Shown here: positions 38,666 to 48,002 of the stretch, in pieces
Numbering within the stretch: the stretch's first letter is position 1
How the letters are laid out: every line of letters begins with the position of its first letter
Source of the DNA: an uncultured Cellvibrio sp.
Lineage (GTDB): Bacteria; Pseudomonadota; Gammaproteobacteria; Pseudomonadales; Cellvibrionaceae
DNA: 64,000 bases
Assembly: GCA_946480695.1 (NCBI GenBank)
Contig: CAMLKG010000009.1
Location: forward strand, 62,001-126,000
Direction: 5' to 3'
Position numbers and translations under genes: made by a program
Notes under the pieces: model-generated
What the model was told of the DNA's origin: nothing
What the model saw: the letters and a program-made list of their open reading frames with translations, nothing else
Database searches by the model: none

Positions 38666-40957
38666 ATGTCCGAACCCGTCCCCTTGGTAAAAGAAACCGT
38701 CAGCCTGATGCCGACGCTCGAACAGCGTAATCGTCTGCGTCGCATTCGCAAGTTTAATGATGGCTTGTCCCGTTACGGAGTAATGGCCGCCGGTATGGCG
38801 GTTGTATTTTCATTGGGTTTGATATTTTTTTATTTGTTTTCCGAAATCGCCCCACTGTTCCGCGGCGCGTCTGTCGAGGTGGTTAAAACCTACACACCGG
38901 AGGCCTTGCACCAGGCGCCCGCAGATGAAACCGAATTCCTCACACTGGAACGTTATGAAGAGATCGGTGGCAATTTCAAACGCAGTGGCGCCGTCAGTTT
39001 TTTTACGGTTGATGATGGAAAAACCTTATTGTCTGCGCAAATGCCGGCAGCGGAAGGCGCCGCATTTTCCGTCCTGGCTACCAGCACTGCCGACCATGGT
39101 TTGGTCGCCTATGGATACAACAACGGCCAGGTTGCCGTCGCAAAAACCGAATACGAACTCAGTTATCCCGACGATAAACGCAAAATTACCCCAAGCCTTG
39201 CATTCCCGCTCGGTGACCAGCCTATCCAGCTCGATGCGCAGGGGGCTGCATTAACGGTGTTGGCAATTCAGGAAACTTCAAGTGGTACTTTGATCGGTGC
39301 GTTAACGGCCGATAATCGCTTGCTACTGGGAGTGTTCAGCAGCAATCGCAATTTGATTACCGGGGCCGTGAGCCTGGAGCAAGAAGTTTTTACCTTGCCG
39401 CCCTTGCCGCAAGGTGTGATGGCTACTCACTTGCAAATTGACGAAGGCGCGCAACATTTGGTGGTTGCTACGGATAAATCGCAAATTATTTTGTACAAGA
39501 TAGTCAGCCCTGCCAATGCCGAGCGCAAAGAGGCGGTCGTGGTGCCCCACGGAAAAATTACCGCCATGCAGTTTTTGGTAGGGACCGGCTCATTGGCAGT
39601 GGGTACCAGCGAGGGACATGTCAGCCAGTGGTTCCTGGTGCGCGATTCGCACAACGAATACCACGTAACCCATGTGCGCGATTTCGACTCGCTGGAAGGT
39701 TCCATCACGGGATTCGCGCCGGAGTTCGCACGGCGCGGTTTTTGGGCCGGGGATGATAAAGGAAATATCGGAATTTATTTCGGTACTTCACAGCGCACAT
39801 TGTTGATTGAATCCATCGGCGATAAATCCATCAGCCATATTGCAATTTCGCCGATTAACAATCGCGCTTTACTCATTGATGAAAGCAAAAATTTATCGCT
39901 GCTGGATGTATGGAACAAGCATCCCGAAGTATCCTTCAGTTCACTTTGGCAAAAAGTGTGGTACGAAGGTCGCGATGCGCCGGAGTATATTTGGCAAGCA
40001 TCTTCGGGCAGCGACAATTTTGAAGCCAAGATGAGTTTTGTCCCGCTGTCGCTGGGCACTTTGAAAGCCGCATTTTTTGCCATTTTGTTTGCGGTTCCGT
40101 TAGGCGTAATGGGCGCAATCTACACCGCTTATTTCATGACGCCAAAGTTGCGCGGCATTGTAAAACCCACGATTGAAATTATGGCGGCATTGCCCACCGT
40201 AATCCTCGGCTTCCTCGCCGGCCTATGGCTTGCGCCTTTTATAGAAAATCACTTACCGGCGGTTTTCAGTATTTTAATTTTGTTGCCGGTGATCATGTTG
40301 GTAACAGGGTTTGGCTGGAGCAAATTCCCGGAAACAATTCGCAGCAAGGTACCGGAAGGTTGGGAAGCGGTAATTGTGTTATTGCCCATTGTCCTTACCG
40401 TGTGGGCTTGCGTGGCATTGAGCCCATTAACTGAAGTCTGGTTTTTTGATGGCAGTATGCGCCAATGGTTTACCGATAAGGGTATCAATTACGATCAACG
40501 CAACGCCCTGGTGGTGGGCATTATCATGGGCTTCGCGGTAATCCCCAGTATCTTTTCCATTGCGGAAGACGCGGTTTTCAGTGTGCCGCGCCATCTTACC
40601 CAAGGTTCATTGGCGTTGGGCGCAACGCCATGGCAAACCATGGTGGGTGTGGTTTTGCCGACGGCGAGCCCCGGTATTTTTTCAGCGGTGATGATGGGGT
40701 TTGGTCGCGCAGTGGGTGAAACCATGATCGTACTCATGGCCACGGGAAACAGCCCGGTCGTTAATTTCAATATTTTCGAAGGCATGCGCACGCTCTCCGC
40801 AAATATTGCCGTGGAGTTGCCGGAAACAGCGGTTGGCAGTACGCACTTCCGCGTGTTGTTCCTTGCTGCACTCGTGCTACTCGCGCTCACCTTTGTTGTG
40901 AACACCCTGGCTGAGGTTATTCGCCAACGTTTACGCCAGCGCTACAGCAACCTGTAA
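38666..40957 (+). CDS. pstC: Phosphate ABC transporter permease PstC, long form with periplasmic domain
   Basis: A 763-residue permease, more than twice E. coli PstC (319 aa). The first helix (about 30-55) is followed by some 400 residues of beta-rich, repeat-like sequence resembling a propeller (for example VGTSEGHVSQWFLV, WAGDDKGNIGIYF, ISPINNRALLIDE) before the usual permease core from about residue 465 (AAFFAILFAVPLGVMGAIY...). The ABC-permease EAA loop region is near LGATPWQTMVGVVLPTASPGI. Long PstC forms are typical of pseudomonads and relatives. It pairs with PstA to import phosphate, energised by PstB. Confidence 0.94.
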   Translation: MSEPVPLVKETVSLMPTLEQRNRLRRIRKFNDGLSRYGVMAAGMAVVFSLGLIFFYLFSEIAPLFRGASVEVVKTYTPEALHQAPADETEFLTLERYEEIGGNFKRSGAVSFFTVDDGKTLLSAQMPAAEGAAFSVLATSTADHGLVAYGYNNGQVAVAKTEYELSYPDDKRKITPSLAFPLGDQPIQLDAQGAALTVLAIQETSSGTLIGALTADNRLLLGVFSSNRNLITGAVSLEQEVFTLPPLPQGVMATHLQIDEGAQHLVVATDKSQIILYKIVSPANAERKEAVVVPHGKITAMQFLVGTGSLAVGTSEGHVSQWFLVRDSHNEYHVTHVRDFDSLEGSITGFAPEFARRGFWAGDDKGNIGIYFGTSQRTLLIESIGDKSISHIAISPINNRALLIDESKNLSLLDVWNKHPEVSFSSLWQKVWYEGRDAPEYIWQASSGSDNFEAKMSFVPLSLGTLKAAFFAILFAVPLGVMGAIYTAYFMTPKLRGIVKPTIEIMAALPTVILGFLAGLWLAPFIENHLPAVFSILILLPVIMLVTGFGWSKFPETIRSKVPEGWEAVIVLLPIVLTVWACVALSPLTEVWFFDGSMRQWFTDKGINYDQRNALVVGIIMGFAVIPSIFSIAEDAVFSVPRHLTQGSLALGATPWQTMVGVVLPTASPGIFSAVMMGFGRAVGETMIVLMATGNSPVVNFNIFEGMRTLSANIAVELPETAVGSTHFRVLFLAALVLLALTFVVNTLAEVIRQRLRQRYSNL

Positions 40958-40982
40958 TGCTGGATGACTTTTTCGGAAGAAG

Positions 40983-42674
40983 ATGATGAAAAATTTATTG
41001 AAACGAAAAACTTCCTGGTTCAATAGTGGGTCGCCGTGGATCTGGTTAAACGGCGGTGCCGTGGCCATTTGTATGGTGATGGTATTGGGCCTGCTCGGGC
41101 TGATTGCCGTGCGCGGCTTCGGTCATTTCTGGCCGGCGGACATTTTACAAACGACCACCGTTGATCGCGAGGGCGGGCGCCAGGTCGTCATGGGTGAAGT
41201 GGTACGCGATGAAATTATTTCCGCGGCGGTCGCGCGCGACGGTGGTTACACCGTTGCGCCAGAGGTGGAATTAATTACGCGTTATTTATTCAAGATGGGA
41301 AATCGCGATGTAAATGGCCGCGATTTCGCATGGTTCCTGGAAACCGGTATGGATAAATGGGAATATCCGGCGGATGCAATTTCCATAGAGCGGCGCGAAT
41401 GGGGAAATTTTTATGGTTATCCCCTTGCCATTAAGGAGCATGAGGTTATTGTCAGTGAATTAAATAATGCAGATTTTTGGCAACAGCTTGACCAGCGTTT
41501 AGCGCGTGCGCTGGAGTTACATAACAAAATCCATCGTATCGAAAAAGTGGACATAGGCCGCATTAATAATCAAATGGATAACCTGCGGCTGGAGCGTCGC
41601 CGTCTGGAGTTGGATGGTGTGACGGGCGCGAAGCTTGCCGCCGCCGATGCGGAGCTGGCTGGACGTCGCGCTGCATTGGAAGCTGAATATGACGTGATTA
41701 AAAAAGAACGCGATGAAATCCTGGCGCAGGCAACACGCGACAAGTTGGTTGCGCGCACAGCAGATGGCAAGGAAGTTGTAATTGCGTTCGATCATATCGT
41801 GCGGGTTACCCGCCCTAATGTAATGGGTGTTGCGGCAAAATCTGCGCAATATATAGAACGCTTTTGGGAGTTTATGACTGACGAACCGCGAGAAGCGAAT
41901 ACTGAAGGCGGTATTTTCCCCGCAATTTTCGGTACGCTTACGATGGTGATTGTAATGTCCATTATGGTGACGCCTTTCGGCGTACTTGCTGCGATTTACT
42001 TGCGCGAATATGCCAAGCAAGGCACTTTCCTCAAAATTATCCGCATTTCCGTATACAACCTCGCCGGTGTCCCTTCTATTGTATATGGCGTGTTTGGCTT
42101 GGGATTTTTCGTATATACATTGGGCGGTAATATTGATGAATTGTTTTACCAGGAATCACTGCCTTCCCCCACATTTGGGACACCTGGATTATTTTGGGCC
42201 TCGCTGACACTCGCGCTATTAACCCTGCCGATAGTCATTGTGTCCACTGAAGAAGGTTTATCGCGTATTCCCAGCACCATTCGCCAGGGTAGCCTTGCGC
42301 TAGGCGCGACTAAAGCCGAAACCTTATGGAAGGTTGTTGTGCCCCTGGCAACACCGGCAATGATGACGGGATTAATCCTCGCTATTGCCCGCGCAGCCGG
42401 TGAGGTTGCGCCACTTATGTTAGTGGGTGTGGTGAAATTGGCTCCGGCGTTGCCGCTCGACGGTAATTATCCCTACCTGCATCTCGATCAAAAAATCATG
42501 CACCTCGGCTTCCATATTTATGACGTGGGTTTCCAAAGCCCTAACGTTGAAGCGGCGCGCCCGTTGGTCTATGCCACATCGTTAACACTGGTGCTGTTGA
42601 TCATTGCGCTGAATATTACCGCGATCAAAATCCGCAATAACCTGCGGGAAAAATATCGCAGCGCTTCGGATTAA
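40983..42674 (+). CDS. pstA: Phosphate ABC transporter permease PstA, long form
   Basis: A 563-residue permease with an N-terminal helix (GAVAICMVMVLGLLGLIAV), about 260 residues of periplasmic sequence that includes a heptad-like coiled coil (roughly 175-250, rich in Arg, Glu, Leu and Ala) and then the permease core (FGTLTMVIVMSIMVTPFGVLAAIYLREYAK...) with the EAA-type loop LGATKAETLWKVVVPLATPAMM. As with PstC, the extra domain is expected in this lineage. It starts 25 bp after pstC and is followed by pstB. Confidence 0.94.
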   Translation: MMKNLLKRKTSWFNSGSPWIWLNGGAVAICMVMVLGLLGLIAVRGFGHFWPADILQTTTVDREGGRQVVMGEVVRDEIISAAVARDGGYTVAPEVELITRYLFKMGNRDVNGRDFAWFLETGMDKWEYPADAISIERREWGNFYGYPLAIKEHEVIVSELNNADFWQQLDQRLARALELHNKIHRIEKVDIGRINNQMDNLRLERRRLELDGVTGAKLAAADAELAGRRAALEAEYDVIKKERDEILAQATRDKLVARTADGKEVVIAFDHIVRVTRPNVMGVAAKSAQYIERFWEFMTDEPREANTEGGIFPAIFGTLTMVIVMSIMVTPFGVLAAIYLREYAKQGTFLKIIRISVYNLAGVPSIVYGVFGLGFFVYTLGGNIDELFYQESLPSPTFGTPGLFWASLTLALLTLPIVIVSTEEGLSRIPSTIRQGSLALGATKAETLWKVVVPLATPAMMTGLILAIARAAGEVAPLMLVGVVKLAPALPLDGNYPYLHLDQKIMHLGFHIYDVGFQSPNVEAARPLVYATSLTLVLLIIALNITAIKIRNNLREKYRSASD

Positions 42675-42760
42675 CCGGCGCACCCTTTGTAATAATTTTG
42701 CAATTTTTTTGCAATATATTCTTAATCAAAATTTAACCGAGTCTTATACAGGCCCCGATT

Positions 42761-43537
42761 ATGAGCCCAACAGCACTGGTAGAACCTATCAAGCTTGAAG
42801 TGAAAGACCTCAACTTGTATTACGGACCGAAACGCGCATTGAACGCCGTGAATATGAAAATTCCGGAAAAAAAGGTAACGGCATTTATCGGTCCATCCGG
42901 TTGTGGCAAGTCTACCTTGTTACGTTGTTTCAATCGCATGAATGACCTGGTGGATGCCTGTCGTATCGAAGGCCAAATATTATTGGAAGGCGCCAACATT
43001 TATGACAAAGCCGTGGATGTGGCCGAGTTGCGTCGCCAGGTGGGAATGGTGTTCCAAAAACCGAATCCGTTTCCGAAATCTATCTACGAAAATGTTGCCT
43101 ATGGTCTACGCTTGCAAGGGGTGAAATCCAAACGGGTGTTGGACGAGGTGGTTGAGAAGTCGTTGCGCGGCGCAGCGCTGTGGGACGAAGTGAAAGATCG
43201 TTTGCATGATAACGCATTCGGTTTATCGGGCGGCCAGCAACAACGTTTGGTCATTGCGCGCGCGATTGCAATTGAACCAGAAGTCATTTTGCTGGACGAG
43301 CCGGCATCTGCGCTTGATCCAATTTCAACGCTGAAAATTGAAGAGCTGATTAACGAATTGAAACACCAGTACACCATTGTGATCGTAACCCACAACATGC
43401 AGCAGGCGGCGCGTGTTTCGGACTACACCGCATTTATGTACATGGGCGATTTGATTGAGCACGATTTAACGGACACGCTCTTCACCAACCCCAGCAAGAA
43501 ACAAACTGAAGATTACATCACCGGTCGTTACGGTTAA
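42761..43537 (+). CDS. pstB: Phosphate ABC transporter ATP-binding protein
   Basis: A 258-residue ABC ATPase. Walker [10 protein letters not shown], signature LSGGQQQR, Walker [14 protein letters not shown]. The N-terminus [20 protein letters not shown] is diagnostic for PstB, and so is the context. It drives PstCA and also takes part with PhoU in silencing the PhoR kinase when phosphate is plentiful. Confidence 0.97.
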   Translation: MSPTALVEPIKLEVKDLNLYYGPKRALNAVNMKIPEKKVTAFIGPSGCGKSTLLRCFNRMNDLVDACRIEGQILLEGANIYDKAVDVAELRRQVGMVFQKPNPFPKSIYENVAYGLRLQGVKSKRVLDEVVEKSLRGAALWDEVKDRLHDNAFGLSGGQQQRLVIARAIAIEPEVILLDEPASALDPISTLKIEELINELKHQYTIVIVTHNMQQAARVSDYTAFMYMGDLIEHDLTDTLFTNPSKKQTEDYITGRYG

Positions 43538-43552
43538 TGCGGAGGGCGCATC

Positions 43553-44278
43553 ATGGTTATGGATATTACGAGTCACACCCATCATATTTCACAACAATAC
43601 AATATTGAGCTGGAAACCATTCGCACGCATTTGTCGGAAATGGGGGGCATGGCCCAACGCCAGGTGAATGATGCTATCCAGGCGCTGATTGATGCGGATA
43701 TTGAGCGCGCGGAACAGGTAGTGCGAGCGGACACCAAAGTGAACTCTATGGAGGTCACCATTGATGAAGAATGCGTGCGTATCCTCGCCCGCCGCCAACC
43801 GGCCGCGAGTGATTTGCGTTTGGTTATCGCGGTGACTAAAGCGATTACCGACCTGGAGCGTATCGGTGATGAAGCGACAAAAATTGCCCGCCAGGCTATT
43901 GCCATGAATAAGGATGGCCATGCGCCGCGCGGTTACATTGAAGTGCGCCATATTGGTGGCCACGTGTCGCGTATGTTGCAGGATGCCCTGGATGCGTTTG
44001 CCCGCCTGGACATGGAGCTGGCCTTGGACGTAGTGCAAACCGATAAACAGGTGGATATGGAATACAGCACCGCCATGAGGGAATTGGTGACCTTTATGAT
44101 AGAAGACCCGCGCAGTATTACCCGTGTGCTCAATATCATCTGGTCATTGCGGGCGCTGGAACGTATCGGCGACCACGCCCGCAACCTGGCCCAGTATGTT
44201 ATTTACCTCGTTAATGGAGAGGATGTTCGCCATTCCAATCTGGAACCTATCAATGATGACGTTGCTAATAAAGAGTAA
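43553..44278 (+). CDS. phoU: Phosphate signalling regulator PhoU
   Basis: A 241-residue protein of two homologous three-helix bundles, each with the metal-binding E/D-x3-D pattern of PhoU (ITDLERIGDEATKIA and LRALERIGDHARNLAQY). It links the Pst transporter to PhoR and represses the Pho regulon in high phosphate. It starts 15 bp after pstB with GGAGGG upstream and closes the operon. Confidence 0.97.
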   Translation: MVMDITSHTHHISQQYNIELETIRTHLSEMGGMAQRQVNDAIQALIDADIERAEQVVRADTKVNSMEVTIDEECVRILARRQPAASDLRLVIAVTKAITDLERIGDEATKIARQAIAMNKDGHAPRGYIEVRHIGGHVSRMLQDALDAFARLDMELALDVVQTDKQVDMEYSTAMRELVTFMIEDPRSITRVLNIIWSLRALERIGDHARNLAQYVIYLVNGEDVRHSNLEPINDDVANKE

Positions 44279-44353
44279 ACACAAAACTTAACCGGTATCC
44301 GGCCGGACCCATGCAAATTTTTGCGTGACTAAAGCTATATCCTCTAGTTAAAT

Positions 44354-44388
44354 AACCCGCGCCTGCACCCAGGTGCGGGTTTTGTTTT
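44354..44388 (+). terminator. Terminator after phoU
   Basis: AACCCGC (44354-44360) pairs with GCGGGTT (44375-44381), with an inner CCTG/CAGG stem, then TTGTTTT. It ends the pst-phoU operon. Confidence 0.8.
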
Positions 44389-44498
44389 ATGGGGTCACAC
44401 AGCGGTTCTCCTTTCCAGGCGGCTTTATATAACCATCCAATGCGAATAAGCCTTGTCGGGGAATTCATAAATATATAATATAAATAGGTTAATTAGGT

Positions 44499-45209
44499 AT
44501 GCTGGATACAGGGCGTAATTTAACTCATCAGTTAACCCATCAATTGGGTGCGGCGATAGTGCAAGGTCAATATGCGATCGATAAATCCTTCCCTACGGAG
44601 GCGGAGCTATCGCAACAATTTAACATCAGCCGCAGCGTTACGCGCGAAGCGGTAAAAATGCTGACAGCCAAGGGGCTAATCGCTTCGCGGCCGCGGCAGG
44701 GTATTCGGGTAATGCCCAGTACCCACTGGAATATGTTCGACGCTGATGTGCTGGGCTGGACACTAAATGCACGTCCATCACTCGAGCTGCTGCGTGAGTT
44801 CACACAATTGCGTATGGCGATTGAGCCGGAAGCGGCGGCCCTGGCAGCGGAAAACCATAAGGACGCAGGAAGGTTAAAGGTGATTGGTGACGCGCTCGCG
44901 CGGATGAAAAAAGCGGATGAGGGGCAAGATGACCCACTCGCGGCGGATATCGAATTCCATTGTGCAATCCTGGCGGCAAGTAACAACCGTTTCTTTTTCC
45001 AGTTGCGCGAGTTTATCCAGGTTGCCTTGCGGGTGAGCATTGCCAGCACCAACCAATTAAAAGGTGTGCTAACCGCCGATTACGATGACCACAAGCGCAT
45101 TTATGACGCGATATGTGCGGGTGACCAGGAAGGTGCCAGCAAAGCAGTGAAAACCTTGCTGCAGGAAGTTATGCAATTAATAAATGTCTCTCTGGTAAAA
45201 CCGAAATAA
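44499..45209 (+). CDS. GntR-family regulator, FadR/FCD subfamily
   Basis: A 236-residue transcription factor: winged helix at about 10-75 (FPTEAELSQQFNISRSVTREAVKMLTAKG), then an all-helical FCD effector domain (LREFTQLRMAIEPEAAALAAEN; DIEFHCAILAASNN; DDHKRIYDAICAGD), whose Asp/His residues usually bind a metal and an organic-acid ligand. FCD regulators commonly sense sugar acids. It directly precedes a sugar dehydrogenase, a sodium/sugar symporter and a lactonase, so it probably controls them (inference). Inverted repeats before the symporter gene are candidate operators. Confidence 0.88.
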   Translation: MLDTGRNLTHQLTHQLGAAIVQGQYAIDKSFPTEAELSQQFNISRSVTREAVKMLTAKGLIASRPRQGIRVMPSTHWNMFDADVLGWTLNARPSLELLREFTQLRMAIEPEAAALAAENHKDAGRLKVIGDALARMKKADEGQDDPLAADIEFHCAILAASNNRFFFQLREFIQVALRVSIASTNQLKGVLTADYDDHKRIYDAICAGDQEGASKAVKTLLQEVMQLINVSLVKPK

Positions 45210-45278
45210 CTGCAAAGGCCAATATTTCCTGCCTAAGCTAAACGGTAAATACCGGGCCCAACCCAGAGAGAATCCAAC

Positions 45279-46064
45279 ATGCAAAGTAATTCAGGCCATC
45301 ACGGATACACGCGCTACCCCAGCCTGGATGGGCGTACCGTGTTTATTACTGGCGGCTCCACAGGAATCGGTGCGGCATTGGTTGAGGCATTTGCCTCCCA
45401 GGGCGCAAAAGTTGCGTTTGTCGATATTGATGTAGCAGGCGGCGAGGCGCTCTGCAACGAGCTGGCTGGTAAAGGCCTGGTCCGCCCCTGGTTTGAAGCC
45501 TGCGATGTGAGTGATATTGCTGCGCTCAAGCACAGCATACGCAAGGTTGCGGCGAACCTCGGTGAGATCAGTGTGCTGGTTAATAACGCGGCCAATGACC
45601 AGCGCTATGACACACGTACCATGACGGAAGAGAACTGGTATGGGGGATTGGCCATTAACTTGCACCCGGCATTTTTTGCGGCGCAAGCAGTACAACCGAT
45701 GATGGCGAAATTGGGTGGTGGATCAATCATTAATATCAGTTCCATCAATGTCCAATTCGGCCCGCCGAACCTCGCCAGCTATATCACCGCCAAGGCCGGC
45801 ATTTTGGGAATATCCAAAGCCCTGGCAACGGATTATGGCGCGGACAATATCCGTGTGAATTCCATTTTGCCGGGTTGGGTGGCGACACCCAAGCAGTTGG
45901 AAAAATGGCTGACGCCGGAAGAAGAAGCGGAGCTAATGAAACGGGTGTGCCTTAAGAAACGCCTGGGTACACACGACGTTGCCAATCTTGCGTTATTCCT
46001 GGCAGCGGATGATTCCGCCATGATCACCTCGCAAGAATTTATTGTCGATGGTGGGAGAATCTAG
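45279..46064 (+). CDS. SDR-family sugar 1-dehydrogenase (probable)
   Basis: A 261-residue short-chain dehydrogenase. NAD(P) motif TGGSTGIGAAL (24-34), NNAAN motif at 102-106, catalytic Ser154/155, Tyr168 and Lys172 (SYITAKAG). The C-terminal VDGGRI tail is normal. Sequence style and the neighbouring SMP-30 lactonase suggest oxidation of an aldose (xylose, arabinose, galactose or a related sugar) to its lactone, as in non-phosphorylating pathways; the exact sugar cannot be read from the sequence. GAGAG stands before the ATG. Confidence 0.8.
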   Translation: MQSNSGHHGYTRYPSLDGRTVFITGGSTGIGAALVEAFASQGAKVAFVDIDVAGGEALCNELAGKGLVRPWFEACDVSDIAALKHSIRKVAANLGEISVLVNNAANDQRYDTRTMTEENWYGGLAINLHPAFFAAQAVQPMMAKLGGGSIINISSINVQFGPPNLASYITAKAGILGISKALATDYGADNIRVNSILPGWVATPKQLEKWLTPEEEAELMKRVCLKKRLGTHDVANLALFLAADDSAMITSQEFIVDGGRI

Positions 46065-46106
46065 GCAGCGAACAACGGTGCTTGTTTTATAAGTGGTGCC
46101 CCGGGA

Positions 46107-46138
46107 GCATTCATCAGCGTGACTGATGAATGCTTTTT
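46107..46138 (+). terminator. Terminator after the SDR gene
   Basis: GCATTCATCAG (46107-46117), loop CGTGA, CTGATGAATGC (46123-46133), then TTTTT. It separates the regulator-dehydrogenase pair from the symporter gene. Confidence 0.9.
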
Positions 46139-46169
46139 GCTAATAAGAGAGAGCTATTTTTAAAAATTT

Positions 46170-46209
46170 TTTATCGGTTTTTAAATTTAACATCTTTAAA
46201 ACCGATAAA
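46170..46209. repeat. 12-bp inverted repeat in the symporter promoter region
   Basis: TTTATCGGTTTT (46170-46181) and AAAACCGATAAA (46198-46209) are exact reverse complements separated by 16 bases. The very AT-rich spacer and the location upstream of the symporter gene make it a candidate regulator-binding site with two half-sites. Confidence 0.5.
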
Positions 46210-46240
46210 TTACAAACCCTGATAAAAACAAAATTTTTTA

Positions 46241-46259
46241 ATAACAAAGCGCTTGTTAT
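46241..46259. promoter_or_regulatory. Candidate operator before the sugar symporter
   Basis: ATAACAA (46241-46247), five bases, TTGTTAT (46253-46259), overlapping the palindrome AAGCGCTT (46247-46254). AAGCGCTT fits the central AANCGNTT of LacI-family operators. It is 26 bp before the symporter start codon, where a bound protein would block initiation. Confidence 0.45.
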
Positions 46260-46285
46260 GAAGCGCTCCTACATAGAGGTTAACC

Positions 46286-47851
46286 ATGATTCTCAACGGT
46301 CTGGATATAGGCGTACTGATCGTCTACACATTGGTCTTGCTTGGTGTTGCCTGGTGGGTTTCCCGCGATGAAAAAGGCCATGATAAAAACGCTAACGATT
46401 ATTTCCTCGCAAGTAAATCATTGCCATGGTGGGCGATAGGCGCATCGCTGATTGCGGCAAATATTTCTGCTGAACAAATTATCGGTATGTCCGGTTCCGG
46501 TTATGTCATCGGTATGGGAATTGCGGCCTATGAATTAATGGCGGCCATTACACTGATTATTATCGCTAAATATTTTCTGCCGATTTTCCTCGCCAAAGGT
46601 ATATATACCATGCCGCAATTCCTGGAAAACCGTTATGACGGCAGGGTGCGCACGGTAATGGCAATTTTCTGGCTTGCGCTTTATACCTTTGTGAATTTAA
46701 CGTCGGTACTTTATCTGGGATCATTGGCAATTTCCCAATTCCTTGGTGTGGATATGCTCTATGGCATGGTCTTCCTGGCACTTTTCTCCATGACCTATTC
46801 AATTTATGGCGGCCTTAAAGCCGTGGCCATGACCGATATCATCCAGGTTGCATTGTTAGTGCTTGGTGGTTTGTTTGTCAGTTATCTCGCGCTAAACCAA
46901 ATTTCCGGCGGTACGGGTATTGTCTCGGGTTTCTCCATGCTCCTGGAAAATGCCCCGGAAAAATTCGACATGATCCTCTCGCCAGAAAACCCTAACTACA
47001 TTAACTTGCCGGGTATATCGGTATTGATTGGTGGCCTATGGATTATGAACATTAGCTACTGGGGATTTAACCAATATATTATCCAGCGCGCGCTAGCAGC
47101 AAAAAGTATCCAGGAAGCGCAAAAGGGAATGGCGTTTGCAGCTTATGTGAAATTGTTTGTACCGGTTATCGTCGTGCTTCCCGGTATATGCGCTGCGGTG
47201 CTGGTACCGGACCTGGCCAAAGCAGACCAGGCGTACCCCGAAATGATGAAATTGTTGCCCCATGGTTTATTGGGTATTGCCTTCGCTGCGCTCGTAGCCG
47301 CTATTGCCTCGTCATTAAGTTCAATGAGTAACAGCGTTTCAACGATCTTCACGATGGACATTTATAAAAAAATAATTAATCCCCAAGCCAGTGAGCATAA
47401 ATTGGTATTTGTCGGTCGTGTGACTGCAACTATTGCGATGATAATTGCAGTGTTATTGGCCAAGCCGTTGGTTGGTAAATCAGAACAGGCATTCCAGTTT
47501 ATCCAGGAATTCACCGGCTTCTTTACCCCGGGTATTGTGGTTATTTTCCTGTTTGGTTTCTTCTGGAAGAAAGCAACGGCAGCATCCGCGTTAACTGCAG
47601 CAATTGCCTCGGTTGCTTTATCCTGGGCATTTAGGTTTTATTTACCCGAAATGCCGTTTATGGATCGTGTCGGTTTGGTATTTATCCTCTGTTGTGTATT
47701 GGCAGCCGCTGTTACCTATCTGGCTGGCGCAAAAATCCAGGGGAATTCAATCGATTTGAATGACGTTAGCTTTAAAACCACCAATGGTTTCAATGTCGCA
47801 GGAATCGGTGTGATCCTTATCCTTATCGCAATCTATGCTACCTGGTGGTAA
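46286..47851 (+). CDS. Sodium/sugar symporter (SSS family, vSGLT-like)
   Basis: A 521-residue inner-membrane protein with about 14 hydrophobic segments. Family signatures: NDYFLASKSLPWWAIGASLIAANISAEQIIG near the N-terminus, SIYGGLKAVAMTDIIQ, and FAALVAAIASSLSSMSNSVSTIFTMDIYKK in helix 9 region. Close in style to the Vibrio galactose transporter group. It imports a sugar with Na+; with the adjacent dehydrogenase and lactonase, a free monosaccharide such as galactose, xylose or arabinose is likely (inference). AGAGG precedes the ATG; a terminator follows. Confidence 0.92.
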   Translation: MILNGLDIGVLIVYTLVLLGVAWWVSRDEKGHDKNANDYFLASKSLPWWAIGASLIAANISAEQIIGMSGSGYVIGMGIAAYELMAAITLIIIAKYFLPIFLAKGIYTMPQFLENRYDGRVRTVMAIFWLALYTFVNLTSVLYLGSLAISQFLGVDMLYGMVFLALFSMTYSIYGGLKAVAMTDIIQVALLVLGGLFVSYLALNQISGGTGIVSGFSMLLENAPEKFDMILSPENPNYINLPGISVLIGGLWIMNISYWGFNQYIIQRALAAKSIQEAQKGMAFAAYVKLFVPVIVVLPGICAAVLVPDLAKADQAYPEMMKLLPHGLLGIAFAALVAAIASSLSSMSNSVSTIFTMDIYKKIINPQASEHKLVFVGRVTATIAMIIAVLLAKPLVGKSEQAFQFIQEFTGFFTPGIVVIFLFGFFWKKATAASALTAAIASVALSWAFRFYLPEMPFMDRVGLVFILCCVLAAAVTYLAGAKIQGNSIDLNDVSFKTTNGFNVAGIGVILILIAIYATWW

Positions 47852-47877
47852 GCTTCGCGCCCTGCCGGACTGAATGG

Positions 47878-47902
47878 AACGCCCCTGTCGGGGCGTTTTT
47901 TT
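47878..47902 (+). terminator. Terminator after the symporter gene
   Basis: AACGCCCC (47878-47885), loop TGTC, GGGGCGTT (47890-47897), then a T run. Confidence 0.93.
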
Positions 47903-48002
47903 ATAGGGGAATTTCAAGGCTATTTCATTGCCAATCTATTTAGGATAGCCAGTTAGCTTAGGATTGCCGGTTAGCAAAAGTAACGACATTAAGATAATAA
48001 TT

